Notes under the pieces: model-generated | What the model saw: only the letters and a program-made list of their open reading frames with translations | Databases searched by the model: none | What the model was told of the DNA's origin: nothing | NCBI RefSeq assembly: GCF_000315625.1 | Contig: NW_005434586.1 | Location: forward strand, 57,109 to 121,108 | Direction of reading: 5' to 3' | Source: Guillardia theta CCMP2712 | Taxonomy: Eukaryota; Cryptophyceae; Pyrenomonadales; Geminigeraceae | Length of the DNA: 64,000 nucleotides | Part shown: one piece after another, positions 32,801 to 47,800 of the stretch | How positions within the stretch are numbered: position 1 is the stretch's first letter | How the letters are laid out: every line of letters starts with the position of its first letter | Made by a program: the position numbers and the translations under genes

Positions 32801-35800
32801 AAAGCAATCTGGAGTCCCTTCTTCTCTTGATGGAATTCTCCTCGAAAGTGCCAATGGTTTGATCACAACGTTTGCAACAATATTCTTCTCAGCTGCGTTC
32901 TTGCAAGCACAGTTGAACTTTTCCGTTCCAGCTGCGCCAGAAATCAAAACCACACTCTCAAACACCTTTCAAGTGTATCCAGGCAACACGACAAGCATTC
33001 AAGTCAGCTTCCAACCCCTTGCTTGCTATGCAGGACAAGAAGTGGAGCTGCAAGTAGGTTTGCTTGATGCCTACAACTATGTTCGCTATAATGACACTGG
33101 AAGTTTGATGGGACTGATTGCAAATAATAGCATTGATGCTTCTTTGTACACCAATAGTACCACAAAACAAGGTTTTGCGACATTCACTTTCAGTCTTACT
33201 GAGGTAACCTCTGACCAGAGGTTGAGAATGTTTCTTCTCTCAGATATCAGAATTAGTGTGATTGCTCAAAGAATTCAAGTTGTGAATGGATTCCCAGCCA
33301 AGCTTGTGTTCATTGATTCAGTAAGAAACCAAACTTCAATGGAAAGCATTTATCCCTCTGTGAAAATCGGCTTTTTGGATGACTTTGGCAATCGATACAT
33401 AAGTGACACATGCTCCTTTAAATCTAGTAGAAAAATTTGTGTTGACACGAGCGGCCTGTTTGACACAGCATGTCCTTCATCTACACAATCATCATGTTGC
33501 ATTACCTTTCAGAACACATCAACTCATGCTTTTTGTCAAAATCATACAAATGGAAATGTGTTTGACCTTGAAGTTACAGTGTGGAATTTGATTTCTGGTA
33601 TCGAATTGAAGAACTTTTCGGAACATCCACTCCTCTTCGGAACAACAAATCAATCCTGGTATCCAAGTGTGACACAAGTTACCTTTCCTGGTATTTCAAT
33701 CGGATTGGTGTTACCTCCTGGTCTTGGTTATAAGTTACGAGCTTCGCTGAGCGGTCTCAACTTAATTGAATATTCTAATTCTTTTTTGCTGCTGCCTGGT
33801 GCGCCGCATTCTGCTCGTTTCTTAGACATCTCTAATTATTTCGTTGCTGGTCAACCGATTCCATTTGTTGTGCAAGTTACTGACTTGTATGGAAATCTTG
33901 TCAAAAATCCCATCAAACTCAATGTGAGTTTGCTGCGTTATGAAGGATACTCAAATGCTAGTGACGAACTTGTTCGTAAGGAGCCACTTGAAGTTGTCAA
34001 TGGACAAATCATAAGTTCGATCTTTTCTGTATACCACATAGGCTGTATCACGATCTCTTGCAATACAAGCTTTATTTTTGAAGCTGCAGGCGATGAGCTC
34101 TATAATGTCAGCAATCCTTTCTCTGTAATACCCAGCTATCCGACAAAATTGATATCTTTCTCGCGTTATCAAGATTATACATGGCTGTTTAATGCAAGTG
34201 GACCTGATATCTTTTTGTACGCTGAGGATAGATACAAGAATCAGGTGTGGATGAACGACACTCTGTACGCCTTTTTCACTGTGCCAGAAGCTTGCAACTC
34301 TAGCTATCAACATTATGTCGTGTCTTGCGTGTCTCCAGACGAGGTTGGATTTTGCAAGTTTCCCTTCAATTCTCGAGATGGAACATGGTTGGCAACAATG
34401 CAAAACAGAAATACCAGCCTTACATGTCTCCGTTTCTTCGTACAGTCATATCCAAATCTATCAACGTATTACGGTCCTGTTTCCATCTTGGACAATTACA
34501 CATTAAATCTGACTCAACAGCCAGAAGTTCGGTATGCAGGCCAATTATTCTCCAAGCCACCTGAAGTACAGATTTGCCCAGCAACTCCTTTGGATCAGAA
34601 CTGCTTGGTGTATGCTAAAGTCTCGGTATCTATCACGTATACTGCAGGAGCATGCAGTCTTTACCCTTCGAATACTGATCGCTCATGTCTACTTGGTGGC
34701 CCATCAGTGACCTGGTCAACTCAAGATGGCATAGCGGTCTTTTCTGAGATTTTCATCCAGCAGGCTGGAACCCTCTACTTGACATTTCAAGTGCAGTTTG
34801 AATCGATTCAATCCGGGGTCCTCACAGTTTCCAATGCAAAAGTTGCTAGAATCGAAGTAAGTAATATCTCGAGTTCACAATCGACATGCGCAGGGTCGAT
34901 GAATTATGCAAGGGCCATTCTGTATGACGAATTTGGAAACCTAGCCTCAAGTAGTTCAATCAATGTGACATTGTTTGCGTCAATCTTGAATCAATCTCAG
35001 CTAGTAGGCATGACACAATCACAGAGCGGCGTCGCAGAAATCAGTTTTGTGTTGAAGGAGGCAGGTGAATATAACATCACGGTCTCGCTGGAAGAAGATC
35101 CAAATGTTGCAAATACTCAGTCTCTTCGAGTGGTGCCGTCAAATGTCAGCAGAATGGTAGTGAAGACAGCCAGCACAACGGTCCCTGCAGGTGATTCAAT
35201 CATATTTTCTGTAGTTGCGTACGATTCTTATGATAATGAGATTGGATGTTGTAATAGCTTGTGTCAATCATGCAAGAATGACACTAATTACCTCAATTTT
35301 TACTTTTTCTTAATGAGCGGTACTCTTCTGGTCGAGGATCTTCAGTTCGAGAGTGCAGATAATCTTGGTTCTACCCAGTGCAATTTTTCTACAAATAGTT
35401 TCATTGTACCAAGTCCTACCACAACAGGCAATGATTATTCTATCAAAGTGTGCTACTACATGATAGCAGACTGTAACGCTTCAGAGGCAAGAAATGCATT
35501 TTCAAATCCATTTACTGTGGCCCCCTCAGCAAAACAGCAATTTGTCCTTCTATCGAAGACACCAGTAAACGTGAGTATTGTTGCGGGTGAAACTCTCCTG
35601 TTTTTGGCGTTTCGCCTGCGAGATGTGTATAACAACCTTGTTCTCTCCAATGCTCATGCACATATTTGGGTATATACATCTTTGTCGAATAGTAGTTGCG
35701 GACAGAAATATTTCAAGATATTGCCTTGTCCTTTCGAAACCATTGAGCTTTGTCAAAGCAAACAGGATCAGCTGAACTTCATTCAAAATTGTTCATTTTC

Positions 35801-38800
35801 GTATGACTGTATTGCATCCCCGTCAGGTGTATCAATGCGGAATGGCAGCCTAATATTTGGTATGGAGTTTTTGAGCACAAGAATGGACTACACCGTTGAA
35901 GTGTGCCCCACTGCAAATGTTAAACCTTGCAGCAGTGCTGCATCAACCTGGTGCTCGATCACACCTGGCCGTCAGGGTCCATTCCAAGTGAGTCCTTCAT
36001 CTGCTGCTCGACTGCAACTGGAAAAGTGTTCTGTGAATACTTCTCATCCTCTGATAGCTGGTGAATCAATGGATTGCATCTTCTCTTTCCAAGACAAGTA
36101 TGGAAATCCAACGCTCTTACAAAACACGAGCAAGATTGCTCAAGTTTATTTCTCGTATCAAAATGGAACAGCAATCGTTCTCTCCAATCATTTGTTAGCA
36201 ATATATGGGGAGGTGGTTCAATATTCTACAATCTCGAATAACACCAATTCAGAATCGAGCCAGTGGCTCATTGTTCCCCAGATTCACGATGTTTCAAGTG
36301 TTCTGAACGTACAATACTTGAAAGTGATTATTCCAAAGAATGGATCAAATTTTTATTCACCTCTGACAAACGTCACGACCAGTGGGAAGATTACTTTCTT
36401 TGTTTCAAATTTTCCACCTGTCAAATCAAATGATTTTAGCATCATTCCTGGAAACATTTCTTCCATCATTTTCCTTTCGATTCCCAAGTTTGCCGTTGCT
36501 GGGAAGCTTCTGACTGAAGATAAGTTCGTTATAGTCTTTCGTGATCAATTCGACAACGTAGTTACGCATTTGAGTTCGCTGTGCGCTTTGAAGACGTTGC
36601 AGCTTTACAGCGATGGGAGTGTGATGTCTCCGGCATACTCATACGCGCAGGCCCAGCTCGGGGAGGTGAGCTTCTCCAATATTAGTCTCAGCACGACAGC
36701 ATATCAGAATGTGACCATCTACGTCAATGTCAGTGTACTTGACACTGGTCAGGCTTTCTCTCGTCTGTTGGGACAGTACTTCATCCACAGCGCTGCTCCA
36801 ACCAACTTGACGTTCCTCACTCAACCAGGCTCAAGTGTCGGCTTCGAACCTTTCCGAGCAAGCATTGACATCAGTGTGAAAGATGCGTTTGGGAACAACT
36901 TCTCTTGCCCTGTCACGCTGCGGATGAGGTTGCACCAAGAGAATGTGGGGCAATCTGCTTCGATCGTCGGCTCTCTTTATTCTAATTACAGCGTTGTTAC
37001 CGGCATCGCCGAGTTCTCAAACCTGAGTGTTCATCTGAATACATCCTATGGAACATTTCGCACCGTTGCTTATTTTTGCAAGTCTTCGATTCAGTTTTCC
37101 AGCGCATGCCCAAGCGGTTTCATTGACCCGAAGCCAGGTTGTGAGTCAGATGGTTCTGAGATTGCATCGAGTAGCGACTGTCAACAAGCTGAATCTTTCA
37201 GAACATTCGTCTGCACTTTCAGTCAAGATTTCGAAGTCAGATCTGTCGTTTCGCTCAGACTGTACATGACAGAACCCGTCGAGAGATTCGGTTACTTTCT
37301 CGCAAATCCAAGTTTTAAGACATATAGAACATTGCAGAACACATCTGTCGGGATTTTAAAAGTGTATGACTATCAAGACAACTTGTTGAACATCTCGATA
37401 GGACCTTACGATATCTTCATTCCTTCAAATCCCTCAATCCTGTCCAAACCCCCTGGTTATCCGTTCGCAGGCAAAGAGGGGTATGTGTACTTCACGGACG
37501 TATTCTTTGTGTTGCCTGGCAACAATTTGAGGCTTGTTTTCCGTCATGTGCCCAGCGGCTTACAGAACTCATCTCAGTTATTCAATGTGGAAAGTCTAGA
37601 CGTGGTTCATTTGAACCTGTCATGGCCATCTGAAAAGGTGAACTTTTCATGGATCTCTGACAATGTGAAGGAAGGGCTGACGATTCCAGCATTCAAAGCC
37701 GGTGAAGCCTTCAGTCATCAGCCAAGTGTTTCCATCTTGAACTTCTCCTTCCAACTTCGCTTGAATTTCCTGAATTCAACCACATCAATGCTGACTCATA
37801 TCCCAAGTCGAATTGCGAGCAAGAACGTTTTGTTTGGAACCACCACAGTGCCGGCAACTAACGGTATTTCACACTTCACTGATTTGCGTGTCGATCTTGC
37901 GACAAGGAGCATAAGGTGCACAGACTTGTGCCGACAGGAATATTACGCGATTGAATTTTATGTACCACAATCAAACGGATTTATTTACGGTTTACCTGAT
38001 AAGATTGTTGTCAAGTTTCATGTATTCCCAGGGAATATTTCAAATATTTCCATCACTCAACAACCCGGATCTACAGCATCTGGATTCCTCCTAGCACAAC
38101 AACCAATCTTGGAATTGACAGACAAGTACAGTAACTTGATTGAAAGTTCACCTGATGCATCGCAACCATACCGAATCATTGCAAGTCTAAATGCGCAGAC
38201 AGCAAATCTGACAGGTCACAAAATTATATCACTACAGAATGCCTCCATCAATTTTACCGATCTTGGCATGGTAGGGCCTTCTTTGGACACTTACAAGATA
38301 AAATTTACTGCAATCGAAACCGGAATCTATGCATATTCCAACGAGTTTGCAGTCAGAACGCCAACGAAGCTTGTGATTGTCACCCAGCCGAACAACCCAG
38401 CAGTATGGAATGAGGTCTTCTCGTCGACCCCTCAAGTTGGTATCTATGACGAGAAGGACTTCCTTGTGACTGCCAACTACTCCATACGTGTGAGCCTGGT
38501 GTTGGCCAGCCAAATTGAATCTCAAAGTTATCAGTTGGTAGCAGGAATAGATGGGAGTAATGTCTCTTATACAGGTACGACAGGAATAGCGACCTTTGCC
38601 AATCTTTTGATCAAATCGGCTGCTCTTATCGGAAACAGGTATGTGTTACTGTTCACCGTCTCAGCTCCGGGTGTGCAGTCGGTATATTCCATTCCGTTCG
38701 ATGTGAATGAAGGAATAAGGAATCAGTTCAAGATTGTGATCCAGCCCTACCAGGTTCAAACTCAAGGAGTTCCCTTCAGCAACTGGAACACAGGGTGTCC

Positions 38801-41800
38801 TCCCAATGTCAACCCCCCGCAAGGAAGTGCCGGGTGTGGTCCCGTCCTGGTTTTGCGAGGAGACCTTGGAAATCTGATCAGCAGCGGTCAGTCTGTGTCT
38901 CTCGACCTCATCGCATGTCCAGTCGCTGCCACCAACTCCACGCCTTGTACTCCCCTTTCCTGCACGTGTGAGAACAGAAATGACCTTCTGTCCAACTCCA
39001 CAGTGTGTGAGGCCGTAAGCAGTGCCTCGCCAGGATATGTTTCCTTTCCAAACATCACTGTTCGAGTGACTCTCAATGTTTTGTTCTACTTGAAGCTTAC
39101 CCGATATACGGACTCAACCTGCTCCATCCCAACGTCTACGTATCTTTACAGTCGAGAATTCAAAGTGACCTCATCTGAGTACTCTTACATGAGCATCGAT
39201 ACAAGTTCCTGTCCCAAAGAAGGCTCGGTCTTCACGGCAGGGAGGCCAATCATCCCTCAGCCCAGGCTCATCGGAGTGTTTGATTCCAACAATGCGCCAT
39301 CGAACTCTTACACGAACTTAGCATATGCTATGGTATTCAAGAAGCCATACAGAGATTTCCAGTTGTCATGTTCCTTTTTTCCGGATTGTTTTGCAAGCGA
39401 CTCCTTTCTCGTGGTAAATAGGAATGCAACTTTCCAGCTGGATGGAACAGCTGCTTTCAAGAATTTGACAGTCATGGCCTCGACACGCAACAGCGCAGAG
39501 GTGTCTGGCGAGCTGAAGTTTTACCTCAGGATATACACCAAATCCTTTGCGTGCGTCGGTTTGACTTGCGGGTTCATCGGCAAGCTTGTTTACACTGATT
39601 GTCCCTACCCGTTCTCAGTGCTTCCAGGAAGCCAGTTGAGGTTCCAGGTGGCGACCAACCCAGTATTCGGGATAGCAGGGAGTCCGCTGGTGCCAACCCC
39701 TCTCATTCGTGTCGTCGATTCCTTTGGGAATCGCATCAACAAATCCATGCCGATTTTCATCTTGCTCTCTACCAATGGATCGCTCAATGAAACTTTTAAT
39801 TCTATATACTTTGGGGCTGGAAACAGCGTAAGTTACAATGGCACTTTCTCAAACGGATTGATTGTTCTCGCTAACAATCAAGCTTCACCAACAGCATTTC
39901 ATGCGAGGACGGGATACAGGCTTCAGATCTTTGGTATCACGACTGACATTGCGAGTGCCATCACCCCGCCATTCACTGTACTACCTTGCTCGGTGAACTC
40001 ACTCCAAGCTTATCCCAAGAACTTGACGGCAGTGGCTGGTAACGCCATCTGTGGCCCAGATGGATCTGCTTGGGAGGAAATAGATCAGTTCCAACCGAGT
40101 CCCGTGCAGCAGTTGATCGACTTCAACAAAACATTAAACTTCACCCTTGAGAGCTACTGCAAAAGCGTGTGCTCAGAACATTTCTCTGGTATCGACACAT
40201 GCCTTCAACTGTGCGTGAACATTAGCATAACCGAGAATCCTATATTGACAGTCGAAAACATATCCGGTAATCCAACGAGTGGAATGCGATCATGGGTGAA
40301 CAACTTCTATGCCGGATCAAACATTCATGTATACAAAGATCGGACGAGCATTCCTCCTTATGCAATCAATGAAATATGTAATGCGTTCCAGGGTTGCATA
40401 GCGAATGGGCTTATTCTCGCGTATGATTCGTCAAATGGGAAAGTATTTCTGTCCTTGAAACATTTTACAAACAATGGCACGATGCCCCCCGGCCTATGGT
40501 ATAAAATCTTTCTGAACCACAAGCAACTCAACGGAGCCATTGACAGTCAAGTAAACCGGTGTGTCATTGGCTTCTTTGATAAGTTTGGGAACCTCGTTGA
40601 GACCGAACTTTTCGCAGTTCGAGTTCATTTTTACGTGAGGGGGTCCGACCAGCAGTGTGCGAACGTGTCATCTGCGGATTACTTCAGCGTGGGGGGGCTC
40701 TTGACGCTCCCGAACCTCAGGATGTATCAAGCAGGCGACTACAGCCTTAGGCTCTCCTCAGAGAATGTATCGCTGAGCAGCCTCAACCATGAGACCCTGG
40801 CGATCGACCTGACGATTGTCAACGGTCCTCGAAAGTCCATCAAAATATTACAGCAGCCCTCCGTTGTCGTGATCAGTGGTTCACTGCTAGACAGGCAACC
40901 GGTCGTGTCGATTCAAGATGCTTACGGCAACAAGGTCTCCAGCACGTGTAATGCGGTGACCGCAACTCTGAGTCCATGTGAGAGTGACTGCTCCTTTGTC
41001 ACTTCTGACCAGAATGGAGTGGCAACCTTCCAAGACATCGTTGTGCAATCTTCGACTGCCACTTCCAAAGTGAGCAGAAGTTCAATTGTTTTCAGCTCTG
41101 GATGTTGTTCGATCGATTGCAATTGTTTTGATAACGCAAATCGCCATGCTAGTATGATACTCATAGAAACAGCGTCAGCTCCATGTATCAGCAATACTTC
41201 TGCGGGGATATACGTTGTCTCTGGAGATATCAATTTTAATTTAACGTCAAACTCAATTCAAACTCTGTCTCAAGGAATTCAAGCTGGAAAATTTTTTTCT
41301 GTGGCTTTTCACGCTGATGTCTCTGAATCTGACAGCAGTGTGCTGCAAGGAATATTTGTGCAGGTCAACAAGACCCGTCATGATAATGCTAATGTCACAT
41401 CAATTCTTTCCAAGACAAGCATAAATCAAGCTGGGGAAGCGTTGTTCACAGATTTGAACCTGACATCTGTGGGTGAAAGCTACCTATCCATCACCGTGGG
41501 TTCGCTCATTTTTACGTTCCCCGAATATTCTTTCAAAGTCATACCTGGAAAACCGGCACGCCTGAACATTACTTCACAGCCAAGTACTGCGTATGCTGGA
41601 GTGAACTTAGGAGATCAAGGGATTAGAGTGCAGTTGCTCGATTCTTTTGGTAATGCGATAGACTCCCCTGAAAGCGAAATCAAGCTCACTTTGCTAGAAG
41701 CGGCAAACAAGACCCTGAGCAACTATGTCTGTGGAGGTACGATTTGCCAGGACAATGGCTATGCTACTCCCTTCTGTTATAGCACGTATTCACAAACGGA

Positions 41801-44800
41801 ATGCATCACAAATTGTATGAACTCAGAGAGCTGCAGATCTGTCACTTATCTCCTGGACCGCACCTCCATGAACTGTTTGATATCCAATGCTCCTTGTTAT
41901 GCTCCACCAAAAACCTCTAGACCCACGGTTGTCTACTTGTTCGGAAAACTGCATGGTCAGACGCAGGTCAAAACCCAGCAGGGAGGAGCGTTCTTCAATG
42001 CCACGTACTTCACCATGGTGGGGAGGTACAATGTTTCCATCTGCACCTCACCAATCGCGAGCGTGTGCACTTCCCTTGTCATCACGGTCAGTCCGAACGA
42101 AGCTGAGGGGTATAGGTTGATTGTTAGTGATCCATATAGCGTGAGTCCCTTCGATGGGATACCATTCAAACCCAGGGATGTTCTTCAGGATGAATACTTC
42201 TCCATTGCCGTTCGGGTAACTGACGCATATGACAACACCATCACCTCGAATTTTACGGTCTTGGCGTACTCCAATGCTTCGGGTACCAAGAACTCTACCT
42301 TCAGACCTGTCAATGGAACCTACATGGTAGATACTTCGAACGGCATCGCCAATTTCTCTCAGATATTTTTCGATCTGGATACTGAAATGGTGGTTCAGTT
42401 GAAATTTGAGCTGTTAAACTTTTCAATTACAAATCTTTCGCAACCTTTCGTTGTGGGTCCACCAGTCAAATCAATTGCAGTTCTTAGCTACAATCCAATT
42501 TCAATCAACTTTCCCGGAAATGAGCCCTTACTCGTACAACCTTTGATTGGCTTTTATTTTGCCAACAAAAGCTTGGCAAAGATATCCAAGTCTAGTGTTG
42601 AAGCTTACTTGCCAAGCACTCTTTCTGTTCCCATCAAGCTCAACGGTACAACCAAGCTTGATTCGTCTGGCGGTTTTGCCCAATACACTGATTTGACCAT
42701 TCAATACATCAGCGGAGCATATTATCTCAATTTGTTTTTCAAACTTGTAAATGCTCGACAGACATCGATCATCACCAATCTGACGAACACGATGTATGTC
42801 GATTTTACAGCAAGACGTTTACACGCTTCTCTCATGTCTGCCAGCCGTGTGGTTGCTGGGCAACCATTCCGAGTGTCAGTATCACTGTCATCGAACGTGC
42901 AGACACTTTCATCTCTCTACACAACCCACCGTGTTGTCAAAGGTATTTTCACCAATGTGACGTCATGCCCACAGTTTGCAGCGCTGTGCATAATTAATTC
43001 GGGAGTGTTCCCGAGGAGCACTGGTGAGCAGCCCTTTGCCAGCTCTGTTGCTTATTTCGATTCGTTGACCTTATTGACAAGCGGGAACTTCTCGTTGACT
43101 TTCTGCTCCGGCGCTGGTTGCGGCATGTCAGTTTCAACTGATTTAAGCAGCAACCCCATACCCATCATTGTCGATGCCGGTCCTATGGTGTCTCTCAGAG
43201 TCTCCCAGGAAGTGTCTGTTGCGACGGCTGGAGTGCCTTTCACAAACATAATTGTAGCATACGACACCTACGGGAATGTCGTTCAGAACGCTTCATTCCT
43301 GGTACAAGTTTCAGTCAAAAGCAACGATTGTACATTGAATTCTGGTCTGTCAAACAACCCACTCTGTGGTAAGCTGTTGCGGCCAGACAAGAAAACGGAG
43401 ATATATGCATCAATTGTGGTGGAGATGCAGAAAGGCGTAGCATATTTCAGCTGCCTGGCGGTGGACAAAGCGTTCGACAATTACATTCTCACCTTCAAGC
43501 AAATGATCACACAGTCTTCCTACGGGCTGCAAGTGGATGGCCAGCCTTTCAATGTCTTGGCGGGTCCGCCAGCTGCGATCTCAATCTTTCAAACTCCCTC
43601 GCCCGACGGGAGGATCATAGCCGGTGCGGAGCTGAATGGACCCTCCACTCCCATCGTGTACCTCATCGACAACTTTGGAAACTTATACAAAAACACCACG
43701 GGGGTCACGGTCACCATGTCTGCTCAATCACCTCCTCCCAATTCAACGTCGATCAGTGTTGGGGGCGTGGTCATTGGCAAGGTCTCCAACGGCTATTTCG
43801 CGTTTGCCGGAGCCTATATTACAGCTTCTGGCCCGGCGATTCTCCTTTCATTCAGTGCTACAGTGCCCGGAGGGCTGAGTTTCACAGCGACCAGTGTGGT
43901 AGCGTTTCCGGTCTATGGCAAGCCAATCGTCAATGCGTTGCCAATCTTAGTGGCACCCACGACCATGTATCAAGGAGAGGTGATCAAGCCCTTCCCAGCA
44001 GTCCGTTTGATAGACATGTATGGGAACACAGCGGTCGGCAAGTGTTTTGCGGTGCAGATACTCCTCCATTGCTTGGACCCCGCTGCTTGTAACTGTTCGA
44101 GCATGTCTGGTCAGACCATATCCTCTACTTGCACTGGTATCGTTCAGTTTACTGATGTCTACACCTTCGCTGCCACTGGTCAGTACGTGCTTCAGTTCAA
44201 GCTCCTAAGCGCTCCAGGCTCGTTTGACGTCCCTGTTGAGAATGACTGCATGAATCAGTCCCAAACCCTGTCCAATCAGTCGAACATTACCCTGCAACCA
44301 ACTGCCACGAATTTCTATGTCAAGCCAGGACCGAATGAATCGTGCTATGGAATAACCAATGCGACTTTGTGCAACCAGAATTGTGTCTGGGTCGCTTCGC
44401 GATGCATGGGATTTCGAAGCGCAAATGCGGGTGAGTTCCTGCTGGACCAACCCTCAGTTGAGTTCCGCGACAGTCAGAACAACCTGGTCTCAGGGATCGA
44501 GGATTATGTCGTGCGAGTTTCAGTGACTCCAGGCGCGTTTGGTCTCACCGGCACAAGCTTGGAGTCAATCCTCACGGGAAATCTGAGTGTGAAGGTGGTC
44601 AACGGCACGGCTAACTTCACAGACCTTAAGATCCTTGTCCCTGTGCAAGGGATGAGATTGAAATTTACGGTCCTCTCTTGCTGCGGAAAAGTCACTCCAC
44701 TGACTGGACAGAGCGTGCTGTCTCCCTCGTTTCAAGTCTACGGTCCTATCACCTTCATCCGAACTCTCGTTCAACCCTCAGACTCATTCGCTGGTGTGAC

Positions 44801-47800
44801 CATGAACAGCAGCGTCGTGGCACAGCTCATCGACTCTGACCGAAACCCGGTGCATTTTACGGGAGTTGGGATGTCTTTCTTGTTGAGGGGGGGCATTGGA
44901 GCTCAATGTCCTTCAGATTCCAAGACCTTGTACATCCCAACCAACGACGTTGAACTCCTCTGGACACAATACTCTTCGCTGCAAATCACACAGAGTCTTC
45001 TTCCAGTCCTTGTCATGACAAGAGCATCTTTCATACAATTGCTGCAGGTGGTGTTACAGCTATTCGTGCAGAGCTCAGTGTACGATGCGCTCTTCAGTCA
45101 GTTTGATCTCAACGGAGATGGATACATGAACTACTATGAGTTCACGACAGCCTCGTACTACTGCGTTTGCAGGACAGGTTATGTTGGAGGACAGTTCGAG
45201 ATCATATCCAAGGGGAATCCATTCACACCGGGAGAAGTCAGCGTGACAAACATCTCTTACTGTAGGCCGCAACAATTCTGCACGAACCCATTCCAATACC
45301 TGTGTGACCAGGGTGCAGCAGCGACGCGCAGGTTTGTTGAAAGAGTTAATCGGTTCAATTTCTCGAGTGCCGATCGCGTCGGAACCACCAACGCTGTGAA
45401 GATCAATGATGGCATCGCTGTTTTCAATAAACTTACCGTGTTTGAAGCCGGGGTCGGCTTGTTCCTTCAATTCTCGTTTCGTCAGGTGGTTGGGAATTCA
45501 AATTTCTTCAACTCGTATCCGAGTCTTTCTTCTTCGAATTACAAGCTCTTTTTTACCACGATTGCTCCGAACGCCTTGAAAGCTGGAACCACGTTTGATG
45601 TGTCTGCGGTGATCATCGATGAGTTTCAGAACTTTGTGCCCACTGTCAATGCTCAAGCTGTGCTCCAACACAGCAACGTTTCACTCTTTTCCAATGATTG
45701 TAATTTATCCTCACAAATTCGTTCTTGCGACAGTTGTCCTGATACGATTCAAGATTATTGCCCTGGACCGCGTTGTCCATTCCGATGTGACTTCTCGAAC
45801 GTAAAGAGAATAAACTCAAGTCATGGCATATACAAAGAATCACTGCAGGCCTGTTCGTATTACTGTAAACAAGGCTGTACATTTATGTGTGGTAACATGC
45901 GTTCAAACCTTACTAGGGGAATAGTCACTTTTACAGACCTTCAAATCAAGAGGACGGGAATGCATGAATTTCTTGCAGTCTTGCAAAACAGTGTTCAACT
46001 TTCAATCAACAGGAGCTCTGAACAATTCGCGAATCAGTTGGCTTATGGTCAGAAGTTGGTGATGGCTCAGTTGATGATGTCGCAGAACCAATACTCTACG
46101 CTGGTTTTCCATGTGATCAACTCTGATCCCTTCTATGTAGTCAACGATTTTGGGCCGACGTTGGCATATCAGAGGTCGGGGACGGGAGCGGGCAAACCCT
46201 TCGACCCGCCTCCGAGGTGCCTGGTGACAGACTTTTACGGCAACGTGGCGAGCGACTCTAAGATGAGGATCGGGCTTCTGATCCGCGACGGCGATCGCGA
46301 TCAGTACGACGCCGCTCAAGCCACGCAAAAGTACTACACTGCCCCCCTCGAAAAGGTTCCCAACACCTCCCAGTACGTGGGGTGGCCTCCCAACACTCCA
46401 GGGGCGTATCCGATCGGTCTCTATGTGGACGAAGTCTTCTCGACCTCGCCGTTTGAAAATCTGAGCAGGACTGACGATGAGCTGGGTTGCCCTTCACAAG
46501 GTGGACCCCTGGTGGGTTGTCCTGGCACGTCGACCTCTCCTTACTCCATCGCCATGAGAGACACGGTGACCAACTACAAGTGGTGCCCGTCCTCGCAGGA
46601 GAAACGATACTGCAGGACCTGCTTGACTGCTCAGAGGTACTTCCAGTCCTACAACGCAACCCACTGGACGCAGCAGTACACCTATGTCAACCCGGTCTCA
46701 CAGCAAGTTGAACGAGGAGCCTTCGACTGCCCGGGCCGGGAGCATTGCTCCGGAGGCAGTTCGAACTGCTTGTGCCTTGTGCCCCTGCACGAAGCTACTG
46801 GGAATGTAAGCTTTGATGTCTGCTCAGCATGCCAGACAAGGGGTCTCCCAATGGGCCTTCCCGTGGCTTGGACCGAGAGCGGGGTAGCCACGTTTAACAA
46901 CCTGTTTTGCAGTGTACCCAAGAGGGGTTACAGGTTCCAGTGCATCATCCCACCGGGAGATCAGGGCAGCAACGTGATCCAGCCCCTGCTGTACAGCGTC
47001 TCCTGGGATTGGAAGGACGTGAGGACCCCAAGGATCAGCTTCATCAACGACGGCACCTGGTTGTACCTCGGCACTTTCACACCTCTGCTGTGGAAGGACC
47101 CGAGCGGCAACGAACATCCCGAAGCAGCTCTCTGCGAGAGTCTCTGCGTGAATCAGACGCTGGCTCCCGACGCTCCGAGCTATCCCACCACCAGGTGCCC
47201 GAGGTCATGCTACAAGTACGGGTACCCCTATGCCAGAAACCCAACCTTCGCGTACGCTCGGCCTGAGTCTCCAGGGCTAAGCGAAGTGTTTCCTGTGACT
47301 GCTGGAGACGTAGCGATGCTGCTGATTCTGAAGCCCTACGCGAACTCCGTTGCTGACCAGATCGACCGATCTCTGTCTTCTACCACCAGCTCCTTTGCTC
47401 CTGATTCTATCCCAGAGTTTCAGATGGCAGACAAGTTTGGCAATCCAAACAGGACGAGTCAAGGCCTCGCACAGATTTCGCTGAGGTCAAGTCCTAGCAA
47501 TGTGGGCGCGGAGTTGTCTGGAATTCCCAGCAGCAGTTTGTCGAATGGTGTGGCCAGGTTTCCGTTGATAAGCATCAATTGCCCTGGTAAAAACTTTCAA
47601 CTTGAAATGAGTTACTTCCCCAACAGCTCAACCGTGGGCAGCTCTGTCACAGGAGTATCCTCCTTGTTTGACGTCTTGCCTTCGCCGCCACGTCTGACTT
47701 CAGTGCGATTCACCGAGACGTGGGATGCTTTGTACATCGTCATCGATCGATACACCACTCAACCCCTCTTCTCCTCCATTGGCTCTTGTAATCAAATTCT

